This document shows, in pieces, positions 23,445 to 34,227 of a stretch of 64,000 bases of DNA (the first letter of the stretch is position 1; the number at the start of each line of letters is the position of its first letter). Where the stretch lies: contig CM042685.1 in assembly GCA_023614405.1 (NCBI GenBank), forward strand, positions 233,781,661 to 233,845,660, in the 5' to 3' direction. The translations under genes and the position numbers were made by a program. A model generated the notes under the pieces. The model ran no database searches. It was not told the DNA's origin and was given only the letters and a program-made list of their open reading frames with translations. The stretch is from Avena insularis. Lineage: Eukaryota > Streptophyta > Magnoliopsida > Poales > Poaceae.

Positions 23445-23516
23445 AGGGAGGCTAGGGGTTACAAGTTGGCTCAAAGCATCTAGGGTACTACCACCCTTAA
23501 AAAGTTTCCAACTAAA

Positions 23517-24533
23517 TTACATCTTGGCTTGCTTGGGGTCTTGTTGAAATTTCTCTGGACAAACATCTGCATAGTGTCCTTTGTTTCCACACTTGAAACA
23601 TGTGACAAGGCTGAGATCCTTCATAGGCTGGTTTATCTTGTGCTTCATCTTTTCTGGACAGTTGCTAGCATAATGTCCTGGTTCTTTGTATTTGAAACAC
23701 ATCACTTGGCTATTATCTTTCTTCTTCTTTTCTGGACATTCATTGGCATAGTGTCCCATTTCTTTGCAAGTGTAACATTGCACATGGCTCTTGTCCTTCT
23801 TTTTCTTGGGTTTCTCCAAAGCTAGGAGTGCTTCTAGTTCATGTTCTTCATATGTTATCTCATAGGTAGGAATGTCTACTGGTTTCTTTGACCTTCTATT
23901 GCTCCTTGGATAATTCATATGCCTCTTCTTTGATCCTTTAAATTGGGTCATATTGCATGGAGGTACAAGTGGGGATTTTCCTTTGTCTTCATCCTTCTTT
24001 GTAGGCTTGGCTCTCTCATGGTAGTCTGCAATCAGTTGTTGCACTCCACCTTGTTTCCTTTGTTCAACTATGGAATAAATGGGGCATTGGATAGGGACAT
24101 GATTGTTTCCTTCACATAAGTAACAAGCAGCTTGGGATGTGGGGCATCGGTCAATTGGATGTTTCTCTTCACAATTGGGGCATTGATCTTTATGCTCCTT
24201 GGAAGTATGACCCTTGTCTCCACAAATATTGCAAGCTTGAGTTCCTTCTAGAATAACATCTTTGTCATCCTTGTTATCATTAGCTCCTTGGGAAGAGATT
24301 TCTCCCATGTTGGTCATTTGAGTAGCCATCCCTTGCAACAATTGGGATTGAAGTTTCAAAATCCATTGTATGGCTGGGTCTAATCCATTGTTGTTGGCTA
24401 AAAGCTGAGTTGTCACTTGGCTCAACTGGGTTTGGTTTGCTAGTAGTTGTTCTCTCATGTTGTTCTCTTGGTGGTTGTTGTTGTTGTTGTTGTTGTCACC
24501 ATCCTTGATGTTGGAGTCTCTTGGAGAAGCCAT
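23517..24533 (-). CDS. Multi-zinc-knuckle protein of the inner giant-LTR element
   Basis: An intact ORF. I place the start at ATG 24533 (MASPRDSNIKDGD) because the other copy has MTSPRDSN at the same place; an in-frame ATG lies 11 codons upstream. The numbering below counts from that upstream ATG. Residues 25-31 are an Asn run from a TTG microsatellite. Residues 38-90 are Gln-rich. CCHC knuckles lie at C148-C161, C264-C277 and C323-C336, all CX2CX4HX4C. Variants lie at C112-C129 and C129-C141 (CX2CX3HX4C), and C290-C303 has Tyr for the second Cys. Lys-rich linkers separate them. Such knuckles bind RNA or single-stranded DNA in Gag nucleocapsids. I see no capsid, protease or polymerase domain. 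The likely role is RNA packaging in trans, but this is inference. Confidence 0.8.
   Translation of the reverse strand: MASPRDSNIKDGDNNNNNNNHQENNMREQLLANQTQLSQVTTQLLANNNGLDPAIQWILKLQSQLLQGMATQMTNMGEISSQGANDNKDDKDVILEGTQACNICGDKGHTSKEHKDQCPNCEEKHPIDRCPTSQAACYLCEGNNHVPIQCPIYSIVEQRKQGGVQQLIADYHERAKPTKKDEDKGKSPLVPPCNMTQFKGSKKRHMNYPRSNRRSKKPVDIPTYEITYEEHELEALLALEKPKKKKDKSHVQCYTCKEMGHYANECPEKKKKDNSQVMCFKYKEPGHYASNCPEKMKHKINQPMKDLSLVTCFKCGNKGHYADVCPEKFQQDPKQAKM
24471..24497. repeat. TTG microsatellite coding for Asn
   Basis: About eight TTG/GTT units, giving the Asn run of the zinc-knuckle protein on the - strand. The outer copy has a shorter run at about 33538-33556. Confidence 0.85.
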
Positions 24534-24566
24534 CTGTTTGGGTTGGATTGGGATTAGAATAGGCAA

Positions 24567-25227
24567 AATATTTCTAAGGGAATAATTCTAATCACACACA
24601 TTATAATTCACACAAGCAATGTGCAAGCATTTACAAACAAACATTCCACTCAAACAACAAGTTTCAAGCATAATTTTAGGCAACCAAAAATATTTTTGTT
24701 ACACCACATAAGTTGGTGGGTTTGACTTAAACAAAATATGGCGGTCTATCTATATGATTCACTTGGGATCTTTCCATCCCTCTCGGTTGATTCTTCTTGA
24801 ATGAGATCATTTTCTTCTTGAGAAAATTCTTGGTCACAACACTTCAAAGGTGATGATGGCTCCTTCTAAGTTGTGTTTCCTTAGTCTTAAAATCTTGAGA
24901 AACATTTCTTGTCACACTTGTAGTCCTTAGTGATATCCAAGATTGAAGTCCTTGGTGAAAATGCTGAAGATGTTGAAGTCATTAGAGTTGAAGATATTGA
25001 AGTCATAAGAGTTGATGAAGTCCTTTGCACATGGTGAATTCTTTGGCCATGGGGTAGGTTTTGTCCATCAAGTAGAAATAGAAGAGATGTAGAATCAAAA
25101 CCAAAATGGTTGAGGAAAGAGTTTACAAGATTGTTTGTAAATAAGTTTTGGAACAAATACAACTCCTATTTTTTTTCTAAGGGGTTTTGTCCAATCCTAG
25201 GTTTACAAATCCTACAGGCAACACAAT
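24567..25227 (-). other. 5' leader of the inner giant-LTR element
   Basis: About 660 bp between the PBS and the ORF. Small ORFs here have low-complexity products and no known domain. The matching leader of the outer element is 33595-34213, with small deletions. Confidence 0.65.
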
Positions 25228-25239
25228 GCTCTGATACCA
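25228..25239 (-). other. PBS of the inner giant-LTR element (tRNA-iMet type)
   Basis: On the - strand TGGTATCAGAGC, complementary to the 3' end of plant initiator tRNA-Met, two bases from the LTR at 25242. The same site occurs in the outer element (34214-34225). Confidence 0.9.
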
Positions 25240-25241
25240 TC

Positions 25242-28200
25242 TGTAAGGTTCCCAAACTTTAATAAGGTAGAGATCCCTGTGTTTACAATGCTAGTCCCTG
25301 GATCAATAGCTAGCATCCACAGTTAAGATGTAATATGAAGAAACAAATGTCATAATACAACTTTATAACCAGGAATAACATAATATTATTACATCTTACA
25401 TAGCTCATTTGGCTATTACATTACATTGCAGCAGAATATCTATAAGCATGGGGTCCTTCGTCTTCAAAGTGCCACAGACAGACATGTTGGTTGTAGACTT
25501 GTAATCCTATTCATTAAACTTCACTAATATCAAACAAACCTGCAACATAACAAGTTACAACCACAAGGGTCAATACATTTGAATTGTATTGGCAAGTGAT
25601 ACTATGGTAGTACAGTGGAGTCTATCATCTATATGCTTTTGGCTAAGTGGAGCTTAGGCTTGCATTACTCAAAATAGATTTTCCTTATCATTTGAAAACA
25701 CTAAGTTGTGTTTGGCAAAAATCACCCAAGGCATCTACCAATCAAAGATTGAAGATCCTTTAACCCTTGTTCAATCCACAAGTTTTTATCTTAGAAATTT
25801 GGGTGATGATATTCTTGATAGCTTCCATGTCTTGATGCTCAAATTGTCCTTTGCCAGGGACATGGCTAAGTACTTAGATTTTACACTCTACAGAGGTGGT
25901 GCATTTTCCCCACAAGACTTGGTTTCACCAAGACAAGATCTTTCAGAAGCCTTCCCTTAGACCAAAATGGACGCGCTCCAACCTATCAATCCCCTACCAC
26001 CAACTGTCCATTTGGCTAAGTTATTGCAACCTATATGATCCAGGCAGAGTCCATAATGCCAAGTGGCTGCACTTGAAGCTTCTCAACATTTGACATCTCA
26101 AATCTCTTTGTTCCTGGGTGGCCATCCACAAGTGAGATACACAAGGTAAACCATAAAAATGGGCCTTGTGAACCACTCAACACAAACCATTCCTTCCATT
26201 CCACCCAGGTGATTCATTCACTTAGTTGTTTTATTAACAAAACACAAGTCCTCAGACTTAGAAATTTTTCCATAGTATGAATTTATATTCCACCCTTGTT
26301 TTCTATTAGCTAAGCTAAGCATGATAGTTATAGGAATCTTAACTTAGGAAATTTCTACTAAGGTTTCATCTACTAGGATTTCCCATAGCATGGTTTGTAC
26401 TTAGCAAAATTCCATGCAAGTCTTACTTAGAAAATATTACTAATGCATAGTAAAAATAATGGGACAAAAAGTATGAAGCATCACTTGCCTTTTTGGTAGA
26501 GAGTATAAGTTCACTCCTTGATCTTTGCAATGTTCACTCACTTCAAATCACTACAATTCAATCAAGCAAACAATATTTTCAATCTACCATTCAAGCAATT
26601 CATCACATAAAATGATAAAATCAAAGTAATGCATGCAAGCATGTAATAGGTTGTTTTATTTGTAAAAAAATGGTTTCTAGTAGGTTGTAAACATTTGGAA
26701 ACACCTATTGGTCATTTTATAAAGTGGCAAAGTCATTTGCAATAGGTTTCACTTTATAAACCCTTTTTAAAACAAGGTATCATTTTATGTGGTGTAAAAA
26801 TGTTTTCAATAAGGCATTAATCTATAGGGTTCAAAAAATATGTTTTCAAACCATAAAATCTTGTGTTTAGGGTTACAGAGTTTATTTCCAAAACATTTCT
26901 CAAAGGTTTTCTTCCAAAACCATTTTTAATAATTAAACCATATTTTTATTTGACTAGAATTGGTTTAAATCCAAGATTCATTCTTTTGTTTCACCAAATA
27001 CATTTTTGAAACCACAATTTGTTTCCTAGGGTCAGTAGGTTCAAAACAAACCATTTGCCAAAGATTTTATCCCCAAAATCATTTTAGAATAATTTTTATA
27101 ACCTAAACAAGCATACATAAGTTTCTGCAAAAACAAACATTTTACCAGAAGCTTTTTACTAAACAAAGTGCATGGTTGGCTAGGGCTTGTCCTGCTGAAT
27201 CCAATGATATAAAGTTTGCAAAATTTGGACGTGTAGATTAAAAGTTATAGATTTTACAAAATGGAACATCTAATAGAACTATTCTGTTTTTCAACAAATC
27301 AGCAGGGACACGTGTCTTAATCTGATACGCTGGTACCGATTCGTCTGGATCACGCGCTGTGAGACGTTAGATCAAGTTACATCGCACGGATCAGATTAGT
27401 CCATAACTCTTCGTTTAATGATTCTATCGTGGCCGTGGGATCAAGATCTAACGGGCAACCTTGCCTGGACCAAAGACTGGCGGCGCAAGGTCAACGGCGA
27501 GCGGCGGCGCGCTCGGACGAGGGTGGTACTGGAAATGCAGGGAGCTAGAGGAGGAGTGGGGTATCTCACTGAGTTCGCGGGGCTGCGCTGATTCTCGACT
27601 TGGTCTCCACAGGGTCAGGGGCGCACGGGGGTGACGAAAATTTCTCACCGGAGTTGCTGCGGGCGGCGGTGCTCTCAGGTCGTCGTCGCTGGCATCGTTT
27701 GGGACCACGCTAAGCCAGAGGAGAGGCACGGTTAGATGCACACAAGGGTCGCGTGTAAGGGATCATCACTGAGAGGTGCTGGGGAGGTCGAGACTTACCA
27801 GGGGAGGTCGCCGGAAAAAGAAACAGACGCAGCGACGCTCAGTTGATGACGAAGCCGAGCTTGCGGGGCATGCGCGGGCGAGCTGACAATACGGAGAGGT
27901 GCGCCAGGGTCTGGGGAACTTGCCTGCGTGCTCGGGGAGGCAAGGGGTGGCGCGAGGCTGCCGGAATCTGGTGGGGAGCTCGTCGGAGACAGCGGCTATT
28001 GAGGCTAAAATTTGGGCAGCCTAGTGGCTCCGGTTTGTGTGAGGTCTGAGGGAAAAAGAAGAGAGGGAAGAGGCGAGTTAACGTGCGCGATTACTGGCCA
28101 ATTCATTCACGGCATTGATGTGAATTAAACTCACGAATTCAACGTCAGAAACGGGAGAAAAGGGGGGAAGAACAGGTCGCGGGTGGGAACGACGAACTGG

Positions 28201-29499
28201 TAGGTGGGGCCATCTGACAGCGAGAGAGAGAAGGAGTGCGGGGTCCACATGTCTGTCGCTGAGCGGGTAGGGTGTTTGGTCTGAAGCATTTTTCTGCAGG
28301 AGAGGGGCAGTGGGCTGGCTAGGCTTAGTTGGGCTAGGCTAGTTGGGCTGGGTCCTTTTCATATTTTTTTCTGTTCTGTTTGTTTTTCTTTTTTTCTCTT
28401 TTGATTATTCTGATTTGATTTTGTTTGGCCAATTCAAACATTCATTTGAATTCAAAACCTTGCCAAATTTTGGGTAGGTTTAAATACTGGTTAGTAAAAC
28501 ATTCTGAAGTCATTTTTAGGATAAAACCTTATTCATTTTGGGGCCTTTTATTTATTCAAAATAGGCTCTAGTTTTTAATTAGATAGGATTTAATAATGTT
28601 TTTAATTTCCATTTGATTTCTAATTTCTTCCAAAACCTTTCAGTAAGTTTTTATTTGATTAATTGGGTATCAAATAATCCATCTTGAATTATTTGGAAAA
28701 GTTTTTAATAAGATTTATTAATCATTTAAAATTTGGGTTTGTCTTTATTCCAATAGGATTTGGTCTAAGCCATTTTATTTTAGTTTGGAATTTCTTTATC
28801 CAATATTTTATTTGGATTTGGATTATAGTCATTCCATTTGCTTAATGGATTAGGCCAAGATTTAGTTTGGATCTTTGAATATTCTTTAATATTATTTCTT
28901 TCTTTATCTTATAAAATCCATATCTTTTTATTTAGAGATCCAAGCTTGGTGATTCCAATTTGCAAAATCTTGTTTAATATTTGTTTATACTTTTAAATAT
29001 CTTTAGGATTATTTGCTATTCAATTGGTAGGGATTTTATATAGGTTCTTTATTAGCTTTGGGAATTCAATTTCTTATCTTATTAAATTCAAAAGATTTTA
29101 TCTATGGCTCCAATTTGAGTGAAACCAATTTATATGGCTTTATGATATTTCTGTTTGTCTTTCTTGATCATTTGTGAATGTTTGTTGACAAATTTTTATA
29201 TGGATCAAATCCATAGGCTTGGAGATACTTTGGAAATTATTTTTATTCCATTAAGGTTTAGGGTTTGGATTTATTTTCCAAGTGTTTAAATTTCCAGATT
29301 CATTCATTGAGGAATGCATTTCCCTTGATTTTGATTTTTGTTGGATTCAAACTTTTATTAAAGTTTGTTCAAGATGGGATTTTAAGTTTCCATTTAAAAA
29401 CAAAAGTTTCTTTTCACCCTAATTTTCAACAATAATTTATTTTGTTTATTTTATTTTATTTTTCACATTACAAGATTTGGAAAATCTTGGGATGTGACA
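25242..29499 (-). repeat. Inner element 5' LTR (4.26 kb)
   Basis: Starts TGTAAGGTTCCCAAAC and ends GGGATGTGACA. Its GC-rich block is at about 27420-28360. It is followed by the TSD and the second segment of the outer left LTR. Confidence 0.93.
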
Positions 29500-32400
29500 A
29501 AATAATAGGACAAAAGTATGAAGCATCACTTGCCTTTTTGGTAGAGAGTATAAGTTCACTTCTTGGTCTTTGCAATGTTCACACACTTCAAGTCACTACA
29601 ATTCAATCATGCAAACAATATTTCAAACTACCATTCAAGCAATTCAACACATAAAATAATAATAACAAAATAATGCATGCAAGCATGCTAAAGATTGTTT
29701 TATTTGGATAAGTGGTTTCTAATGGTTCATAAACACCTGAAAACACCTAATGGTCATTTTATAAAGTGGCAAAATCATTTGCAAAAGTTTTTACTCCATA
29801 AACCATTTTTAAACCATGTCATTATTTTATGTGGTGAAGAAATGCTTTTAATAAGGCAACATTCTATAGGTTTAACAAAATATGTTTTCAAACCATATAA
29901 CCTTGTGTTTAGGGTCAGAGAGTTTATTTCTAAAACATTTCTCAAAGGTTTTTCTTCCAAAACCATTTTTAATAATCAAACCATATTTTTATTTGACTAG
30001 AATTGGTTTAAATCCAAGATTCATTCTTTTGTTTCACCAAATACATTTTTGAAACTACAATTTGTTTCCTAGGGTCAGTAGGTTCAAAACAAACAATTTG
30101 CCAAAGATTTTATCCCCAAAATCATTTTAGAATAATTTTTATAACCTAAACAAGCATACATAAGTTTCTGCAAAAACAAACATTTTACCAGACGCTTTTT
30201 ACTAAACAAAGTGTATGGTCGGCTAGGGCTTGTTTTTCTGAATCCATTGATATAAAGTTTGCAAAATTTGGACGTGTAGATTAAAAGTTATAGATTTTAC
30301 AAAATCTTGTTTCTAATAGATCAAATCTGTTTTGTTTCAAATCAACAGAGACACGTGGCGTGTTTTAATTCGCCGGTACCGATTCGGTTGGATCAGCAAT
30401 TCAGACCGCAGGATTTAACTAACATTGCACGACGCAGATCGATCGATACCCCTTCGGCTAAGATTCTATCGCGTCCTTTGGATCAAAATCCAACGGCGCG
30501 CAGCACGCTTGCCAACTAGTGGCGGCGCTAGCGGCGGCAGGTGGCGGTGCTGGTTCTGGCGGCGAGGTTGCTGGCGACACAGGGGGCTAGAGGGAGAGAG
30601 GGGTAGCTCACCAGATTCTCTGTGCTTCGCCGATGCTCAACGTGTTCTTGTCTGGTGAAGGGGCGCTCGAGATCAACCGGAATTCCTCGCCGTAGTTGTC
30701 GTCGGCGTCCGATGCTTGCTGTCGTCGTCGAAGGCGAGCCTATGGGTCCTGCACGAGTGGATGGCGAGCACTTGGATGTTCACAAGGCACAGGCGAACAA
30801 AATGGCATGAGGCTCTGGTCGAGGCGCGCACGGGTTCAAGCGATGAGGCTCACCGGAGTTGCTTGCAGTGGTTGCGGCGGTGTTGCCGCTGAGGCACACG
30901 TGAGCGAGCTGTTGCTACGGAAAGGTTCGCCAGGAGGTGGGGATCATGTGAGCAAGGTCGAGGAGGCAAGGGGCAGCAGGGTTCGGCCGGAATCGTCGCC
31001 GGAGCTTGTCAGGGACAGTGGCGGAGTAGGGAAAAATTGGGCGGCCTAGGGGCACGCTAAGGTGGGGCGACAGAGGGGAAATGGAGGGGAAACGCAGGCG
31101 GTTAAGAGGGCGTCGTTAGGGAAAGGATTCATTGCGCCAGTAATGCGAATTAAGCCGGGTGTTAATCGCCTGCAATGGCCGGCGAGGTGAGGGGCGTAGT
31201 CCGCGGGTGGGGAAGAAGGTGAGCTGGCGGTGGGGTCGTCTGGCAGCGAGAGAGAAGGAAAGGGAACGGGGTCCACCGGTCAGCGTCTTCGCGGGTTCTT
31301 TTGCGAGTGAGGAAAATGTGTCGGCAGAGGGGTTGCAGGTGGGCTTGCTGGGCCTAGTTGGGCTGGCCGGCTGGGCTGAGTCCTTTAGCATTTTTTTTGT
31401 TCTGTTTGTTTTTCTTTTTCTTTTCCTTTATTCTGTTTTGATTTTAAACAACCAATTCAAACACCTATTTGAATTCAATCTTTTGCCAAAATTTGTGTAG
31501 ATTTAAATATTGATTAGTAGCACATTCTGATGTCAATTTTGGAAATTTATTTTATTCTTTTTGGGGTCTTTTTAATTAATAAAAATGGCCCTTGTTTTAA
31601 ATCAAAATAGGATTTAATAATGTTTTTAATTTCCATTTGACTTCTAAATTCTTCCAAAACCTTTCAGTAAGTTTTGTTTACTTAAAAGGGTGTCAAATAA
31701 TTCATCTTGAATTATTTGGAAAAGTTTTTAATAAGATTTATTAATCATTTAAAATTGGATTTATCTTTATTCCAATAGGATTTGGTTTATGCCATTTTAT
31801 TTTATTTTGGAAATTCTTTATCCTTTTATTTTATTTGGATTTGGATTCCATTCATTCCATTTGTTTATGGATTAGGCCAAGGTTTTGATTTGGTCTTTAA
31901 ATAATTAAATATTTTTATCTTTGTCTTATAAAATCCATATCTTTTTATTTAGAGATCCAAACTTGGTGATTTCAATTTGTAAAATTTTATTTGATATTTG
32001 GTTTACTTTTTAAATCCCTTTAGGATTACTTGCTCACCAATTGGTATGGATTTTAGATAAGGGATTTATTAGCTTTGGGAATTCAATTCCTTATATTATT
32101 AAATTCATAAGATTTTATTTATGGTTCCAAATTAAGTGAAACCAATTTCTATGGCTTTATAAAATTTCTATTTGTCTTTCTTGATCATTTGTAAACGTTT
32201 GTTGACAAGTTTTTATATGGGTCAAAACCATAGGCTTGGAGATACTTGGAAATGATTTCTATTCCATTAGGGTTTTAGGATTTGGATTTATTTTCCAAGT
32301 GTTTAAAATTTCCAGATACATTCATTGAGGAATGCATTTCTCTAGATTTGAATTTTGTTGAATTCAAACTTTAATTAAAGTTTGTTCAAGATGGGATTTT

Positions 32401-32509
32401 GATTTCCATTTAGAAACAAAAGTTTCTTTTCACCCTGATTTTCAACAATAATTTATTTTGTTTATTTATTTTTCACATTACAAGATTTGGAAAATCTTGG
32501 GATGTGACA
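29500..32509 (-). repeat. Outer element left LTR, second segment
   Basis: 3,010 bp continuing the LTR broken at 19158, from aaataataggacaaaag to GGGATGTGACA. Together with 17952-19158 it makes 4,217 bp, against 4,215 bp for the right LTR. The GC-rich block at 30340-31380 has its own sequence, unlike the inner subfamily, but keeps the TGGGCY cluster and the GTGAG donor (30607-30611). Confidence 0.92.
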
Positions 32510-32525
32510 GGCTACCACCCTTAAA
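32510..32525 (-). other. PPT-like tract of the outer giant-LTR element
   Basis: Same TTTAAGGGTGGTAGCC motif as in the inner element, directly after the LTR end at 32509. The core recurs near 32590-32600. Confidence 0.6.
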
Positions 32526-32619
32526 ATAAATCTCGTCCCGAGATTTGGGGAGGCTAAGGGTTACAAGTTGGCTCAAAGCATCTAGGGTACTACCACCCTT
32601 AAAAAAATTTCCAACTAAA

Positions 32620-33594
32620 TTACATCTTGGCTTGCTTGGGATCTTGATGTGTCTTCTCTGGGCACTTGTTTGCATAATGGCCTAGTTCTTTGCATTTGAA
32701 ACACATCACTTGGCTGATATCTTTCTTTTCCTTTGGTATCATTGCCTCTTGTTTGTTTCTTTGTTTCTTCTTCTTTTCTGGGCATTCATTGGCATAGTGT
32801 CCCATCTCTTTGCAAGTGTAATATTGCTCTTGAGTAATATCCTTCTTGCTAGGGTTGGGGCATTTCTTCTTCTTTTTGGGTCTCTCCAAAGCTAGGAGTT
32901 CTTCTAGTTCATGCTCTTCATACTTCACCACAAAGGTGGGAAATCTTTCTCTCTTCTTGGGGCAGTTACTAGAGATATGACCTTCTTCTTCACAAGAGTA
33001 GCAACACTTTGTGGTCACTCTGGATTTGGCCTTATGATGCATGGTTTTGACTTTGCCTTCATCCTTCTTGGCAGAAGTTGTTCATTCATGAGGGTTTACA
33101 AACTGTTGATGCACTCCACCTTGTTTCTTTTGTTGAACTATGGAATAGATTGGGCATTGGATAGGGACATGATTGTTTCCTTCACATAGGTAACAAGTAG
33201 CTTGGGATGTGGGGCATTGGTCATTTGGATGTTTCTCTTCACAATTGGGGCATTGATCTTCATGCTCCTTGGAAGTATGATCCTTGTCTCCACAAATATT
33301 GCAAGCTTGGGTTCCTTCTAGAATAACATCTTTGTCATCCTTGTTGTCACAAACTCCTTGGGAAAAGCTTTCTCCCATGTTTATCATTTGAATAGCCATC
33401 CCTTGCAACAATTGGGATTGAAGTTTCAAAATCCTTTGTATGGCTGGGTCTCATCCATTGTTGTTGGCTAAAAGCTGAGTTGTCACTTGGCTCAACTGGG
33501 TTTGGTTTGCTAGTAGTTGTTCTCTCATGTGCATCTCTTGGTTGTTGTTGTTGTTATCATCATCCTTGATGTTGGAGTCTCTTGGAGAAGTCAT
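32620..33594 (-). pseudogene. Multi-zinc-knuckle protein of the outer giant-LTR element, two stops
   Basis: Homolog of the ORF at 23517-24533, in one continuous frame from ATG 33594 (MTSPRDSNIKDDD) to the stop at 32620. Two TGA codons break it: one near 33450, where the inner copy reads GLDP, and one at 33082. It has CNICGDKDHTSKEHEDQC, CPNCEEKHPNDQC, CYLCEGNNHVPIQC, CYSCEEEGHISSNC and CFKCKELGHYANKC. The last two have canonical CX2CX4HX4C spacing, as does CYLC. One site reads YYTCKEMGHYANEC with the first Cys lost. CYSCEEEGHISSNC has no intact counterpart in the inner copy. Length differences between the copies keep the frame, which suggests past selection on the protein. Confidence 0.82.
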
Positions 33595-34213
33595 CTGTTT
33601 GGGTTGGTTTGGGGTTAGAATAGGCAAAATATTTCTAAAGGAATAGTTCTAATCACACACATCACAATTCACACAAGCAATGTGCAAGCAATCACAAACA
33701 AACATTCCACTCAAACAACAAGTTTCAAGCATATTTTTAGGCAACCAAAAATATGTTGTTACACCACTTAAGTTGGTGGGTTTGACTTAAACTAAATATG
33801 GTGGTCCATCTATATGGTTCACTTGAAATCATTCCATCATTCTTTGTTGTTTCTTCTTGAATGAGATCTTGGTTTCCTTGGAAAAATTCTTGTCTTGGTC
33901 ACAAAACTCCAAAGGTGATGATGATTCTCAAGCAACATTTCTTGTCTCACTTGTAGTCCTTAGTGATATCCAAGGTTGAAGATGTTGAAGTCATTAGAGT
34001 TGATGAAGTCCTTTGCACATGGTGAAGTATTTGGCCATGGGGTAGGCTTGTCCATCAAGTTTGAAATAGAAGAGATGTAGAATCAAAACCAAAATGGTTG
34101 AGGAAAGAGTTTACAAGATTGTTTGTAAATAATTTTTGGAACAAAACTATAACTCCTATTTTTCTAAGGGGTTTTGTCCAATCCTAGGGTTACAATTCTA
34201 TAGGCAACACAAT

Positions 34214-34225
34214 GCTCTGATACCA
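34214..34225 (-). other. PBS of the outer giant-LTR element (tRNA-iMet type)
   Basis: TGGTATCAGAGC on the - strand, two bases from the LTR start at 34228. Confidence 0.9.
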
Positions 34226-34227
34226 TC

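Larger units (their letters stand above)
19159..29499 (-). mobile_element. Inner giant-LTR element, complete, same family
   Basis: 10,341 bp: LTRs 19159-23407 (4,249 bp) and 25242-29499 (4,258 bp) around an interior of 1,834 bp. It sits inside the left LTR of the outer element. The flanks read gaaaat on the left and aaataat on the right, which gives a TSD of aaat, or aaaat with one A lost. PBS and PPT place it on the - strand. It belongs to a distinct subfamily: LTR flanks match the outer LTRs well but the GC-rich middle differs. Its only coding content is the intact zinc-knuckle ORF. Confidence 0.92.
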
